Shown one piece after another: positions 18,949-27,563 of a stretch of 64,000 nt of DNA; the first letter of the stretch is position 1, and every line of letters starts with the position of its first letter. The notes beneath the pieces are model-generated. The model saw nothing but the letters and a program-made list of their open reading frames with translations. It did not search any database and had not been told where the DNA came from. The stretch comes from an uncultured Verrucomicrobiota bacterium (GTDB taxonomy: Bacteria; Verrucomicrobiota; Verrucomicrobiia; Limisphaerales; UBA9464): positions 1 to 64,000 of the forward strand of contig CAIVQB010000047.1 in NCBI GenBank assembly GCA_903907925.1, in the 5' to 3' direction. Position numbers and translations under genes: made by a program.

Positions 18949-20364
18949 ATGATGTCCTCCAAGTTATCCCGCTGGGTCCGTTTCCTTCAGGCAGGCTTTC
19001 AGGTTTTGCTCGTTTCCGGGTTGGCGGTCGTCGCCGGAGAATTCAGCGATGTGGTCGCCGGACTGAGCGAGGTCACCACGCTGGCGGGCATCGCTCATAC
19101 CACGACCACCAATCCCGATGGGACCGGCATCGATTTCTGGCGGTCTGAATTCGAGGGGACCACGGCGAAACGGGCCAGTCTTTCCAATCCCCACATGGCC
19201 GCGGCGGATGCGTATGGGAACCTCTACATCGCCGACAAGGCCAGTCACGCGATCCTGAAGATCACCGCCGACGGGCTGATTCACACCTTCGCGGGAACCC
19301 ACGAACCCGGATTCAACGGAGATGGCCCCGGACCGGCGAACACGCTCCAAATCAACGCACCCAACGGACTCTTCGTTTTTCCGGATGGCACGGTTTACCT
19401 GCTCGATCCCGGGAACCATCGCATCCGCCGCGTCGATCCGGCCGGCGTGATGACCACGGTGGTCAACGATCCGGATCCGAACTGGATGCCATCGGGTCGC
19501 GCGCTGTGGGTCAGCCCGGACCAATCGCTGATCTATTACACCCACGAATACCCGCCGCTCCCGCCGAGTTTGGTGGCCAACGGTGCCGTGCTCAAACAGT
19601 GGACCGCTTCGGCTGGAATCCAGATCGTGTGCAGCGCCGACGTGGGATTCCGCAATCCGGCGAACATCGCGGTGAACCCGGTCGATGGAAAACTCTACGT
19701 CACCGACCGCGCCGAGGAGGACCTGACCCGGCTCGAAACTGGCGTCTTCCGGATCGACGGAGTAAACCAGCGAACGCGCATGACGGGTGACGTCAACCAA
19801 CCCAAGGCCGCCACTGGCCAGTTGGCGCTCAACAGCTTCATCGAACAACCGCGTGGCATCGCGTTTCTGGCCGACGGCTCGTATTTTCTCTGCGCCCACA
19901 AGGACGGCAATGTCTGGTATGTGGACATCCACGGAATCCTGCACCGATACATCCAGGGTTCAGGCAAGGGAGACACTTATCTCATCAACGACGGCGATCG
20001 CCCGCCGCTCACGTCCAAGAACGTCATCAGTCAGCCCCGCGCGGTTACGATCGCCCCGAACGGCGATCTGATCGGGGTCAGCAACGACAGCGGTTTTTTG
20101 TTCCGCGTCCGAAGCGTTGCGCCGCCGCCGGTTCCCACCGATCTGCGGCTGTCGGTGTCCGGGTCGACCGGCGTGCGGCTTGAATGGACCGGAGTCTTCG
20201 GCTGGGGCTATCGGGTGGAACGCACCGCGGAAATCGCGGTTCCGGTTTGGAGTCCTGCCGGAGCGGTGGGTGGCCGACCGGTGGGGGTTCCGAGTGTGTT
20301 TCAGGACCCCGACGGGCTGCGTCCGGTGGACCGTGGCTTTTACCGACTTCTGCCATCGCTGTGA
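18949..20364 (+). CDS. Exported NHL-repeat beta-propeller protein
   Basis: A 471-residue protein with a signal peptide (about 1-32) and four to five NHL-type repeats between residues 40 and 385. These carry repeated A.G.LYIAD....ILK and N..VYVTDR-type strands, for example ADAYGNLYIADKASHAILKI and PDGTVYLLDPGNHRIRRVD. A fibronectin-like C-terminal domain (about 390-465) ends in a GFYRLLP sequence. NHL propellers bind protein or sugar partners or act as lyases and lactonases; nothing here fixes a catalytic role. Two adjacent ATGs (18949, 18952) are equally possible. Confidence 0.8.
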   Translation: MMSSKLSRWVRFLQAGFQVLLVSGLAVVAGEFSDVVAGLSEVTTLAGIAHTTTTNPDGTGIDFWRSEFEGTTAKRASLSNPHMAAADAYGNLYIADKASHAILKITADGLIHTFAGTHEPGFNGDGPGPANTLQINAPNGLFVFPDGTVYLLDPGNHRIRRVDPAGVMTTVVNDPDPNWMPSGRALWVSPDQSLIYYTHEYPPLPPSLVANGAVLKQWTASAGIQIVCSADVGFRNPANIAVNPVDGKLYVTDRAEEDLTRLETGVFRIDGVNQRTRMTGDVNQPKAATGQLALNSFIEQPRGIAFLADGSYFLCAHKDGNVWYVDIHGILHRYIQGSGKGDTYLINDGDRPPLTSKNVISQPRAVTIAPNGDLIGVSNDSGFLFRVRSVAPPPVPTDLRLSVSGSTGVRLEWTGVFGWGYRVERTAEIAVPVWSPAGAVGGRPVGVPSVFQDPDGLRPVDRGFYRLLPSL

Positions 20365-20435
20365 AATGGCCGCGTGGCACCGGGTGCGCGGTGCGGTCCT
20401 TGATTTGCCGCCCTCCGGCCGGCAACGTCCGCCGC

Positions 20436-20897
20436 ATGGCACAGCTTTCCCATCTATCGGCGTCCGGCGAGGCGAGCATGGTGGATGTCTCCGCCAAGCC
20501 ACCGTTGGATCGCGAGGCCATCGCCGCGGGTGAAATCCGGTTGCGACCGGAGACGTTGGACTTGATTGAAACGAATGCGGTGGCGAAGGGAAACGTGCTG
20601 GCCACCGCGCGCATCGCCGGCATCCAGGCGGCCAAACGAACCGGTGAATTGATTCCGTTGTGTCATCCCCTGCCGATCACCCATTGCTCGGTGGACTTCG
20701 AGGTGCCGGCGAGCCGTGATCGCATTTGCATCACCGCCTCGGCGCGGATCATCGCCGCCACTGGAGTGGAAATGGAGGCGCTGACGGCGGTGACTGTTGC
20801 GGCGCTGACCATTTACGACATGTGCAAGGCAGTGGACAAGGACATGCTAATCGGCGGCGTGCGGTTGGTGTCCAAGACCAAGAGGCCGGTGGGATAG
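20436..20897 (+). CDS. moaC: Cyclic pyranopterin monophosphate synthase MoaC
   Basis: A 153-residue cytoplasmic enzyme of molybdenum cofactor synthesis. It converts the MoaA product 3',8-cyclo-7,8-dihydro-GTP to cyclic pyranopterin monophosphate. Family hallmarks are present: MVDVSAK (15-21), LIPLCHPLPITH (72-83), GVEMEALTAV (110-119) and YDMCKAVDK with Asp128 and Lys131. The length is normal. No other moa gene lies in the window, so the pathway must be encoded elsewhere. The gene is 71 bases after the NHL gene. Confidence 0.96.
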   Translation: MAQLSHLSASGEASMVDVSAKPPLDREAIAAGEIRLRPETLDLIETNAVAKGNVLATARIAGIQAAKRTGELIPLCHPLPITHCSVDFEVPASRDRICITASARIIAATGVEMEALTAVTVAALTIYDMCKAVDKDMLIGGVRLVSKTKRPVG

Positions 20898-20960
20898 GCC
20901 CATGTGTAATCTGGAAAGCATGAAAGCAGGATGGGGAGTGGGCGGGTGAGCCAATGTGCG

Positions 20961-21135
20961 AGTGGGTGAGTGGGTGAGTGGCCCTTCGGCGGTAGGGCCG
21001 AGGCTCCCGCCGAGCCGGGAATGTGGTAGGAGGTGGTACGCTGCCGGGCGCAGCGAAATTTGTCCGTTCACTCGGCTCATCCGGAGATTCGCCCTACCGC
21101 CCCGGAGTTCCGCCTTCACGCGGTTCGGTGAACCA
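20961..21135. repeat. Short tandem repeat and family B dispersed repeat, copy 2
   Basis: 20961-20981 is an 8-base tandem repeat (AGTGGGTG, about 2.6 units). 21001-21135 is the second copy of family B, inverted relative to 15136-15269, with matching blocks GGCTCCCGCCGAGCCGGGAA, TCCGTTCACTCGGCTCATCC and GGAGTTCCGCCTTCACGCGG. Together they occupy most of the gap between moaC and ruvA; no gene is seen there. Confidence 0.7.
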
Positions 21136-21223
21136 CTTGACTGCGACTGACGGCGAGGTTCGTTCCCGATCCTTCACCTCGCGACTTCCCCGGTTGACCA
21201 CCGGGTGATTCAATGAGCGTCAC

Positions 21224-21829
21224 GTGATTACTTTTCTTCACGGCAAATTGTGCGAGGCGCTGCCGACGACGGTGACGGTGGACGTTCATGGCGTGGGCTA
21301 TGAAGTCCTGATTCCGCTCTCGTCGTTTGACCGGCTGCCTCCGGTCGGCGGGGAGATCCACCTTCTGACCCACCTGGCGGTCCGGGAGGATGCCCACACC
21401 TTGTATGGGTTTCTCACGACAGGAGAGCGGGAGTTGTTCCGCCTGTTGATCCACACCGTTTCCGGAATCGGCCCCAAGTTGGCGCTCAATGTTCTGAGCG
21501 GTACGACGGTGACCGGTTTTTGCGCGGCGGTGGCGGCGGGCGACGTGAAGGCGTTGTCGGCCATTTCAGGCGTGGGTCGCAAAACGGCCGAGCGGATGGT
21601 CATGGAACTGCGGGACAAGCTGCCGGGATTGGCGGCCGGTTCGACCGGGCCCGCGACGAAACCGGCGCTGATGGCGGACGCCCGGTTGAACGACGCAGTG
21701 CTGGCGTTGACCGCGCTCGGGTTCAAAGCTGCGGAGGCTCACGACGCCGTGCGGGGAGCCATGGCGTTGCTGGGGGAAACCGCGCCGGTGGAACAATTGG
21801 TGCGGGCGTGTCTCAAACGGCCCGTGTAG
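21224..21829 (+). CDS. ruvA: Holliday junction DNA helicase subunit RuvA
   Basis: A 201-residue protein that binds the four-way junction as a tetramer and loads the RuvB motor during recombination. The N-terminal OB domain (1-65, ITFLHGKL...VDVHGVGYEV), the helix-hairpin-helix pair (GIGPKLALNVLS and GVGRKTAERMVMEL) and the C-terminal RuvB-binding domain (about 150-201, NDAVLALTALGFKAAEA) are all present, at the usual length. The start is a GTG. The ruvC and ruvB genes are not adjacent. Confidence 0.96.
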   Translation: MITFLHGKLCEALPTTVTVDVHGVGYEVLIPLSSFDRLPPVGGEIHLLTHLAVREDAHTLYGFLTTGERELFRLLIHTVSGIGPKLALNVLSGTTVTGFCAAVAAGDVKALSAISGVGRKTAERMVMELRDKLPGLAAGSTGPATKPALMADARLNDAVLALTALGFKAAEAHDAVRGAMALLGETAPVEQLVRACLKRPV

Positions 21830-21841
21830 CCCCAAGCCGGA

Positions 21842-22534
21842 ATGGCGAACCTTCCTCCAGCAGCCCTGGGCCGGGTGATCCCGTCGAAACCGACATGGCA
21901 GGGACGCTTCCTGGCGCAATGCGTCTGGTGCGTGGTTCAGGGCATTGGCGTGACCGTGCGGTGGCGATGGACCGCGACCGAGTCCAAGTATGCCTTCGAT
22001 GAGGGAGAGAAGGCGATTTTCGTCATCTGGCACAATCGCCTCGCGCTGTCGCCGCTGATGTATCGAAGGCGTTTCGAGAAGCGGTTTCCCGGGCGGCGTG
22101 TGGCGGGATTGGTGAGTGCGAGTCGCGATGGCGGGTTGATGGCGCGGATCATGGAGCTGTTCGGCATCGAGCCGATCCGGGGTTCATCGAGCCGCCGCGG
22201 GGCGCAGGCACTCCGGGAGTTGGTGGCGGCCGCGAAGGACGGCTGTGATTTGGTGATCACACCGGATGGACCGCGCGGGCCACGGTATGTGATTCAACCG
22301 GGGGTGATCGCCGCGGCACAATTGAGTGGGCGACCCATCGTTCCGGTGAGCTATCACCTCACCTGGAAGTATCGACTGGCAAGTTGGGACCAGTTTCAAA
22401 TCCCGATGCCGTTCACCCGGATTGAGGTGGCGTTGGGTCAACCCCTGTGGGTTCCAGAATCGGCGGGTGAATCCGAACGCGAGGACCTTCGGCAGGAACT
22501 CCAGCGGCGAATGGTCGCACTCACCCGGGATTGA
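21842..22534 (+). CDS. DUF374 / lysophospholipid acyltransferase-family protein
   Basis: A 230-residue protein of the DUF374 branch of LPLAT-type acyltransferases, which lies at the inner membrane and is thought to acylate lipids or lipid A-like substrates. Seen: IWHNRLALSP (HxxxxL variant of the acyltransferase HX4D motif), SRDGGLMARIMELFGI, RGSSSRRGAQAL and TPDGPRGPRYVIQPG, all typical of the family. It starts 13 bases after ruvA on the same strand, so the two are likely co-transcribed. Its acyl donor and acceptor are unknown. Confidence 0.88.
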   Translation: MANLPPAALGRVIPSKPTWQGRFLAQCVWCVVQGIGVTVRWRWTATESKYAFDEGEKAIFVIWHNRLALSPLMYRRRFEKRFPGRRVAGLVSASRDGGLMARIMELFGIEPIRGSSSRRGAQALRELVAAAKDGCDLVITPDGPRGPRYVIQPGVIAAAQLSGRPIVPVSYHLTWKYRLASWDQFQIPMPFTRIEVALGQPLWVPESAGESEREDLRQELQRRMVALTRD

Positions 22535-22634
22535 GCCCGCCCAATCGGACGGGGTCGGAAAAGGAAATGGGGCGTCCAATTCCCGCCACCCGCCTTGACG
22601 CACCCCCGGACCGTCCTAATGTGGCCGCGCTACG

Positions 22635-23867
22635 ATGCACTCCGAGCTTTTGCCGGCTGTTGACGGCTCCACGCCGACCGACGCGTTCCTCGCTCTCAAG
22701 GAATTTCACCCCGCCGGAAAAGGGTCCTGGGCCGGCGTGTCGGATGCCGAGTGGAATGACTGGCGCTGGCAGTTGAAGCATCGGGTCACCACTTTGGAAC
22801 AGCTCGAAACGCTGCTTCCCGGCCTGAGCGCCTCCGAGCGGGCCGGGGCGACTCTCGCCCGATCGAAGCTGGCAATGGCGATCACGCCGCATTTTTTCAA
22901 CCTGATCGATGCGGCCGATCCTCTGTGCCCGATCCGCTGGCAGATGATCCCTCGAATGGAGGAAACGGCGACTGCACCGTGGGAAATGAGTGATCCCTGT
23001 GGCGAAGACAGCCATTCACCGGTGCCGGGACTGGTCCATCGGTACCCCGACCGAGTGTTGTTCCTGGTCACCGACCGTTGCGCGGCCTATTGCCGATATT
23101 GCACCCGTTCGCGTTTGGTCAGCAACGCGGCCGGATACGACTTCCATCCGGAGTTCGATAGGCAAATCGCTTACATTGAGCAACATAGTGAGATTCGGGA
23201 TGTCTTACTGAGCGGCGGAGACCCCTTGTTGTTCAACGACGAAAAGCTGGAGTATCTGCTGGCTAGGATTCGCGCGATCCGCCATGTCGAATTCCTGCGG
23301 ATTGGAACCCGGATTCCGATCTTCCTGCCGCAACGGATCACACCCGAGCTGTGCGCCATGCTTAAGCAGTTCCACCCCCTGTTCATCAGCATCCACAGCA
23401 ATCACCCGCGGGAATTAACCACTGAGGTCCGGGACGCACTGGGTCGATTGGCGGATGCCGGCATCCCGTTGGGTAATCAATCCGTTCTTTTGAAGAACGT
23501 GAACGATAACGAAGAAGTGATGAAGGCGCATGTGCACAAGCTACTGATGTGCCGGGTGCGTCCCTACTATCTCTACCAGTGTGATTTGATCCAGGGATCC
23601 AGTCATTTGCGGTCTGAAGTGCGGCGGGGATTGGAGATCATCCGGTCGCTGCGGGGATTCACCACGGGCTATGCGGTTCCGCAGTACGTGGTGGACGCTC
23701 CGGGCGGCGGCGGAAAGGTGCCGTTGAACCCCGACACCATCCTGTCCTCCGAGAACGACACGCTGGTGGTGGAGAACTACGAAGGCCGGGTGTTTGAGTA
23801 CCCGGAATCCGGCGGTTCCACCCGGGAAGAAAGTGGGGCAAATCCTGACACTCAGGAAAATCCTTAA
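22635..23867 (+). CDS. Lysine 2,3-aminomutase (KamA family, radical SAM/PLP)
   Basis: A 410-residue enzyme that interconverts L-alpha-lysine and L-beta-lysine, or acts on a related amino acid. The radical SAM motif is DRCAAYCRYCTRSR, followed by LLSGGDPLLFND for SAM binding. The PLP-binding Lys lies in APGGGGKVPLNP. The C-terminal region is complete. The AblB acetyltransferase that usually accompanies AblA to make the osmolyte N-acetyl-beta-lysine is not adjacent, so the role (osmolyte, EpmB-like or catabolic) is open. The length fits AblA better than the shorter EpmB. Confidence 0.9.
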   Translation: MHSELLPAVDGSTPTDAFLALKEFHPAGKGSWAGVSDAEWNDWRWQLKHRVTTLEQLETLLPGLSASERAGATLARSKLAMAITPHFFNLIDAADPLCPIRWQMIPRMEETATAPWEMSDPCGEDSHSPVPGLVHRYPDRVLFLVTDRCAAYCRYCTRSRLVSNAAGYDFHPEFDRQIAYIEQHSEIRDVLLSGGDPLLFNDEKLEYLLARIRAIRHVEFLRIGTRIPIFLPQRITPELCAMLKQFHPLFISIHSNHPRELTTEVRDALGRLADAGIPLGNQSVLLKNVNDNEEVMKAHVHKLLMCRVRPYYLYQCDLIQGSSHLRSEVRRGLEIIRSLRGFTTGYAVPQYVVDAPGGGGKVPLNPDTILSSENDTLVVENYEGRVFEYPESGGSTREESGANPDTQENP

Positions 23868-23959
23868 TGCAGGTTAGGCCGTGGCCCCAAAAAATCCGGT
23901 TGAGTTTTTCCTGCGAATAACCGAAAGGACTCTAAGTCGGACGAGAAACCCTTTTGAAA

Positions 23960-24676
23960 ATGAATACCTTCAATCACTTTGCCAAGACCGGGCTGGCGCT
24001 CGGCGTCGCTGCGCTCGCTGTCTCGAACGCCTCCGCTGCGTTGTTTACTGTCGGGCCGCTCACAGCCGTGTTTCCATCGGTTGAGTCGACGGTTCCCTTC
24101 AGTGGAACGATGTCGATTCCCAAGTTTAATGCTGCCTTGGGAACTTTGACCTCTATTTCGTTCACCCTGAACGGTAACCTGACCGCGACTCAGAAATTTG
24201 AGAACGGTGATGACGTATCGTCGACCATCACGGTTACGACAACGGGTACGATGACTCTTCAACGCCCCGATACCACCACCTTGGTGATCACGATTCCGAC
24301 CGTTCAGAACACCGCGACGGTCGGCCCATTTGACGGGAACATCAATTTTGCCGGAACTTCTGGGATTACGTTTAGTCCGAAGGTTGGCACTTTGTCGAAC
24401 ACTCAAGTGTATTCGGGGGCCAGCGATCTGGCCCTCTTTACTGGTTCCGGAAACATTACACTCCCCGTGCTTGCCACGGGTAGCTCGGGGGGCACCGGTG
24501 CCGCGAACGTCACGATTCAGGCGTCTCTGACTGGCCAAGCTTCCGCTTCGGTTACCTACACCTACTCGGTGGCGACTGTTCCCGAGCCTTCGACCTACGG
24601 TGCCATCGGTGCCGTCTCGGTGGTGGGATTCCTCGGCTATCGCCGCGCCCGCCGCAAGGTGGCTCCGATCGCCTGA
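23960..24676 (+). CDS. PEP-CTERM protein with choice-of-anchor-type domain (paralogue 1)
   Basis: A 238-residue exported protein. A signal peptide (about 1-27, ending SNASA) is followed by one beta-rich domain of the choice-of-anchor-E kind (TSISFTLNGNLTATQKFENG; conserved RPDT). The C-terminus is a canonical PEP-CTERM signal: VPEPSTYGAIGAV, a hydrophobic helix, then GYRRARRK. Such signals direct sorting by exosortase to the outer surface in EPS-producing bacteria; no exosortase gene is in the window. It is a paralogue of the gene at 25802 with the same architecture, and both are followed by nearly identical terminators. Confidence 0.9.
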   Translation: MNTFNHFAKTGLALGVAALAVSNASAALFTVGPLTAVFPSVESTVPFSGTMSIPKFNAALGTLTSISFTLNGNLTATQKFENGDDVSSTITVTTTGTMTLQRPDTTTLVITIPTVQNTATVGPFDGNINFAGTSGITFSPKVGTLSNTQVYSGASDLALFTGSGNITLPVLATGSSGGTGAANVTIQASLTGQASASVTYTYSVATVPEPSTYGAIGAVSVVGFLGYRRARRKVAPIA

Positions 24677-24703
24677 TCGGCGATTGATACTTCAAAGGGT
24701 TTC

Positions 24704-24732
24704 AAAGGCCGCGTGATTCACGCGGCCTTTTT
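24704..24732 (+). terminator. Rho-independent terminator after PEP-CTERM paralogue 1
   Basis: A perfect 12-base stem, AAAGGCCGCGTG with CACGCGGCCTTT around an ATT loop, followed by T residues. Essentially the same stem follows the second paralogue at 26574-26603. Confidence 0.92.
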
Positions 24733-24785
24733 CGTGTTTCGGGGCTGGTTTCATCTGGTCGAATCTTCTCCGGTTGCATTTCGGC

Positions 24786-25568
24786 TTCAGGGCCAAAGGC
24801 CCGCTCTATACCAGCCTGGGGCAACGCCCCAGGTCAACGACCCCACGAATATCCGAGGGCTGAAGGCCCGGACCAATCGGGATCCAAAACCCGGCCGTGA
24901 AAAACGAATTCGGGCGTGTTTCGCCACGCGACCGGGGCAATGGCGCGGGCCTTCAGCCCTTTTCAATTTGAAGGTTGCCCGGATCCCGGGGCGTCGCCCC
25001 GGGCTGGTATAGTGCCGCGCCGTTGGCGCTCCGGAGGTGTGGTCCACGCGCCGACATCCGGTCGATGATTCCGCCCGAGGCGACGTTTCGGCCAAATCCA
25101 CGTCGCGTTCAATCCCCTGTCAACCTGCCTTCTTCAGGGCCAAAGGCCCGCTCCATACCAGCCTGGGGCATCGCCCCCAGGTCAACGGTCCCCACAAATC
25201 CCCAAGGGCTGAAGGCCCGGACCAATCGGGATCCGAAACCGGCCATGAAAAACGTTTTCGGACCCGGTTTTTCGAGCGACCGGGGCAATGGCGCGGGCCT
25301 TCAGCCCTTTCGTTTTGACGGTTGCCCGAATCCCGGGGCGTTGCCCCGGGCTGGTATGGTGCCGCGCCGTTGGCGCTCCGGAGGGGCGGTCCGCGCGCCG
25401 ACATCCGGTCGATGATTCCGCCCGAGGCGACGTTTCGGCCAAACCCACGTCGCGTTCAATCCCCTGTCAACCTGCCTTCTTCAGGGCCAAAGGCCCGCTC
25501 CATGCCAGCCTGGGGCATCGCCCCAGGTCAACGATCCCCACAAATCCCCAAGGGCTGAAGGCCCGTCC
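24786..25568. repeat. 347-bp tandem repeat made of REP-type modules (about 2.3 units)
   Basis: Units begin at 24786, 25133 and 25480 with TTCAGGGCCAAAGGCCCGCT, spaced exactly 347 bases. The third unit is truncated near 25568. Each full unit contains several palindromes: GGGCCAAAGGCCC, CCTGGGGCATCGCCCCAGG, GGGCTGAAGGCCC, CCCGGGGCGTTGCCCCGGG and CGCCGTTGGCG. The same modules occur singly at 26630-26912, 27440-27563 and 28786-28876. No gene is supported inside, although long open frames run through because the repeats lack stops. 25569-25801 holds no recognised feature apart from the likely promoter region of the next gene. Confidence 0.93.
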
Positions 25569-25801
25569 CATGCCCCGGGGTCAAATCCACGGCAATCGAA
25601 AACCATCGATTTCCCCCTGATTTCCAATGTTTTCGGGGGCGAACGGCGAAAAAGCAGTTCTTGCGGTGCCACACCCTACGAATCAGGGAATCCCCTAGAT
25701 GCGATGCGGACCTTGAAAACAAGATCCCGATTGAAACTTTAGCCCGAATATCGGACAAAGTGACCGTTCGAAAGTAAATCGGTAGCAAAACCCTGTCGCA
25801 A

Positions 25802-26545
25802 ATGAACAACATGAATCGTCTTTTCAAGTCCGGGCTGATGCTCGGCGTAGCCTTGTCCGGCACAGTCGTTTTCGCTGACGTCGTCAGCTACAGTGGCGAT
25901 CTACCAATTGGCGGAGGCGAATTTTCGATTAATAACAGCGGGAGCATCGTCCTCACTCAGTTTGATTCTTCCCTCGGCACCCTTAACTCAATTTCGTTAA
26001 CCCTTTCGGGTCACATCACGACCACTCAAAGGTTTGAAAACGGAGACGATAGCGGTGGAACCGTCTTCGTGCAAAGCACAGGAACGTTCACACTTAAACG
26101 CCCCGATACCAGTTCGCTCGTTGTAGTGCTCCCAACTATCACCCAAGGCGAAGCGGTTGGAGCTTTTGACGGTTTTAACGATTTTGCGGGTGTTTCTGGC
26201 CGTTCCTACGCTCCGGCATCGACTTCGCTGAGCAATTCGGTTCTCTACTCGGCAGGGACTACCCCGGGCACTTGGACGAGTGACGAGGCGCTTTTTACCG
26301 GCGTCGGGACTATTTCTCTCCCTGTATCGTCCAGCGGAAATTCGAATGGCGGTGTAGGGACAACGGTTGCAAATCTTACACTCGGTGTGATTAATTTTAA
26401 GGGTGGTGCCACTGCGCAGGTTACCTACGACTACACTCCGGCCGAAGTTCCCGAAGCTTCCACCTACGGTTCCATCGGTGCCGTGGCGATCGTTGGTTTC
26501 CTCGGATACCGCCGCTCCCGCAAGGGCGCGACGACGGCTGCCTGA
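25802..26545 (+). CDS. PEP-CTERM protein with choice-of-anchor-type domain (paralogue 2)
   Basis: A 247-residue exported protein with the same plan as the gene at 23960. Shared features include a signal peptide (about 1-25), GTLNSISLTLSGHITTTQRF versus GTLTSISFTLNGNLTATQKF in paralogue 1, the FENGDD and RPDT motifs, and a C-terminal VPEASTYGSIGAVAIVGFLG helix plus RRSRK. The second Pro of the usual PEP motif is replaced (PEA), which other PEP-CTERM proteins tolerate. The DNA looks less GC-rich than the flanking housekeeping genes. A surface or exopolysaccharide-associated role is inferred from the sorting signal only. Confidence 0.88.
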   Translation: MNNMNRLFKSGLMLGVALSGTVVFADVVSYSGDLPIGGGEFSINNSGSIVLTQFDSSLGTLNSISLTLSGHITTTQRFENGDDSGGTVFVQSTGTFTLKRPDTSSLVVVLPTITQGEAVGAFDGFNDFAGVSGRSYAPASTSLSNSVLYSAGTTPGTWTSDEALFTGVGTISLPVSSSGNSNGGVGTTVANLTLGVINFKGGATAQVTYDYTPAEVPEASTYGSIGAVAIVGFLGYRRSRKGATTAA

Positions 26546-26573
26546 TCGGCAGTTGTTTTCCAAACAGGGTTTT

Positions 26574-26603
26574 AAAGGCCGCGTGTTTTCACGCGGCCTT
26601 TTT
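26574..26603 (+). terminator. Rho-independent terminator after PEP-CTERM paralogue 2
   Basis: Stem AAAGGCCGCGTG with CACGCGGCCTTT around a TTTT loop, followed by TTTTTG. It matches the terminator at 24704-24732. The 3' arm and T-run (GCGGCCTTTTTGTTTTT) recur without a 5' partner at 27566-27582, next to a REP copy. Confidence 0.92.
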
Positions 26604-26629
26604 GTTTTTTGGACCGCCCTTCCGAGATG

Positions 26630-26912
26630 GGGCGGGCCTTCAGCCCTTTCAATTGGCGAGTTGCCCGAATCCCGGGGCGTTGCCCCGGGCTGGTATGGTG
26701 CCGCGCCGTTGGCGCTCCGGAGGGACGATCCGCGCGCCGACATCCGTTCGATGATTCGCCCATTCCGAAGCGGTGTTCGGTCAACACCGCGTCGCATCCA
26801 ACCCTCCTTTGGAGGCCCCCATTTCCAGGGCTGAAGGCCTGCTCCATACCAGCCTGGGGCAACGCCCCAGGTGAATGACGTCGCGAATCCCCAAGGGCTG
26901 AAGGCCCGCGCC
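26630..26912. repeat. REP-type module cluster upstream of the transposase (family C)
   Basis: It contains the same palindromes as the 347-bp unit, in the order GGGCCTTCAGCCC, CCCGGGGCGTTGCCCCGGG, CGCCGTTGGCG, CCTGGGGCAACGCCCCAGG and GGGCTGAAGGCCC. The middle portion is diverged. It lies immediately upstream of the IS200-like gene at 26983. Confidence 0.88.
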
Positions 26913-26982
26913 ATCTCTCCGGTCGCTGTGCTCAATCCGCTCAAGTGTCACCCGCTGAATCCATGGCTACGATGGGTCTGCC

Positions 26983-27435
26983 ATGCCGCAATCTCTCAGC
27001 CTCATCATTGTCCATCTGGTGTTCAGCACGAAGGACCGGTTTCCGTTTCTCGATGACGCGATTCGTCCGCAGTTGCACGCCTACGTCGCCACGGCGATCC
27101 GCACAATGGGATGCGAGCATTCTCGGGTGGGTGTGGTCGGTGACCACATTCACCTGGCGATCCGGCTTGCCCGAACGATCTCGATCTCCGAGTTGGTGGA
27201 AACGATCAAGACTGCGTTATCGAAATGGGTGAAGGGGCAACGCCCGAGCTTGGGGGCATTCGGTTGGCAGCGGGGTTATGGGGTTTTCTCGGTGGCACCC
27301 GAGGAATTGTCGACCGTTGTCGCCTACATCGATCAACAGGAGGAGCACCATCGGACGCGGACGTTTCAGGAGGAGTATCGTGAATAGCTCGGGCGTTACG
27401 GGATCGGGTTCGATGAACGATACGTTTGGGATTGA
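26983..27435 (+). pseudogene. REP-associated IS200-like tyrosine (HUH) transposase with in-frame TAG
   Basis: A Y1 HUH transposase of the IS200/RAYT kind. From the ATG at 26983 the frame reads 134 residues and stops at a TAG (27385-27387). Beyond it the same frame continues LGRYGIGFDERYVWD to a TGA at 27433. That is the conserved C-terminus of this family, so the TAG interrupts what should be a protein of about 150 residues. The HUH pair (DHIHLAI) and the candidate catalytic Tyr in YIDQQEEHH are intact and precede the stop, so a shortened protein might retain chemistry. REP modules bracket it on both sides, as for enzymes that mobilise REP hairpins as single strands. No terminal-inverted-repeat IS ends are seen. 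Whether it is active, read through or dead cannot be decided here. Confidence 0.82.
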
Positions 27436-27439
27436 TGGG

Positions 27440-27563
27440 GCGGGCCTTCAGCCCTCGAAGATTGGTACGGCGGTATTCCTGGGGCGATGCCCCAGGCTGG
27501 TATGGAGCGGGCCTTTGGCCCTAAGGATTGGTGGGAGCATTGATGTAATGGGCCTTCAGCCCT
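27440..27563. repeat. REP-type module cluster downstream of the transposase (family C)
   Basis: GGGCCTTCAGCCC, CCTGGGGCGATGCCCCAGG, GGGCCTTTGGCCC and a second GGGCCTTCAGCCC follow within 125 bases, starting 5 bases after the original transposase stop. A broken terminator arm (27566-27582) follows directly. Confidence 0.88.

Noticed and set aside
24786..25568. CRISPR-like appearance of repeated units
   Set aside because: Units are 347 bases long with no short unique spacers; they are tandem composite REP elements.
26546..26982. Complete insertion sequence with terminal inverted repeats around the IS200-like gene
   Set aside because: IS200-type elements lack such ends and only REP modules flank the gene; no clear cleavage sites could be assigned.
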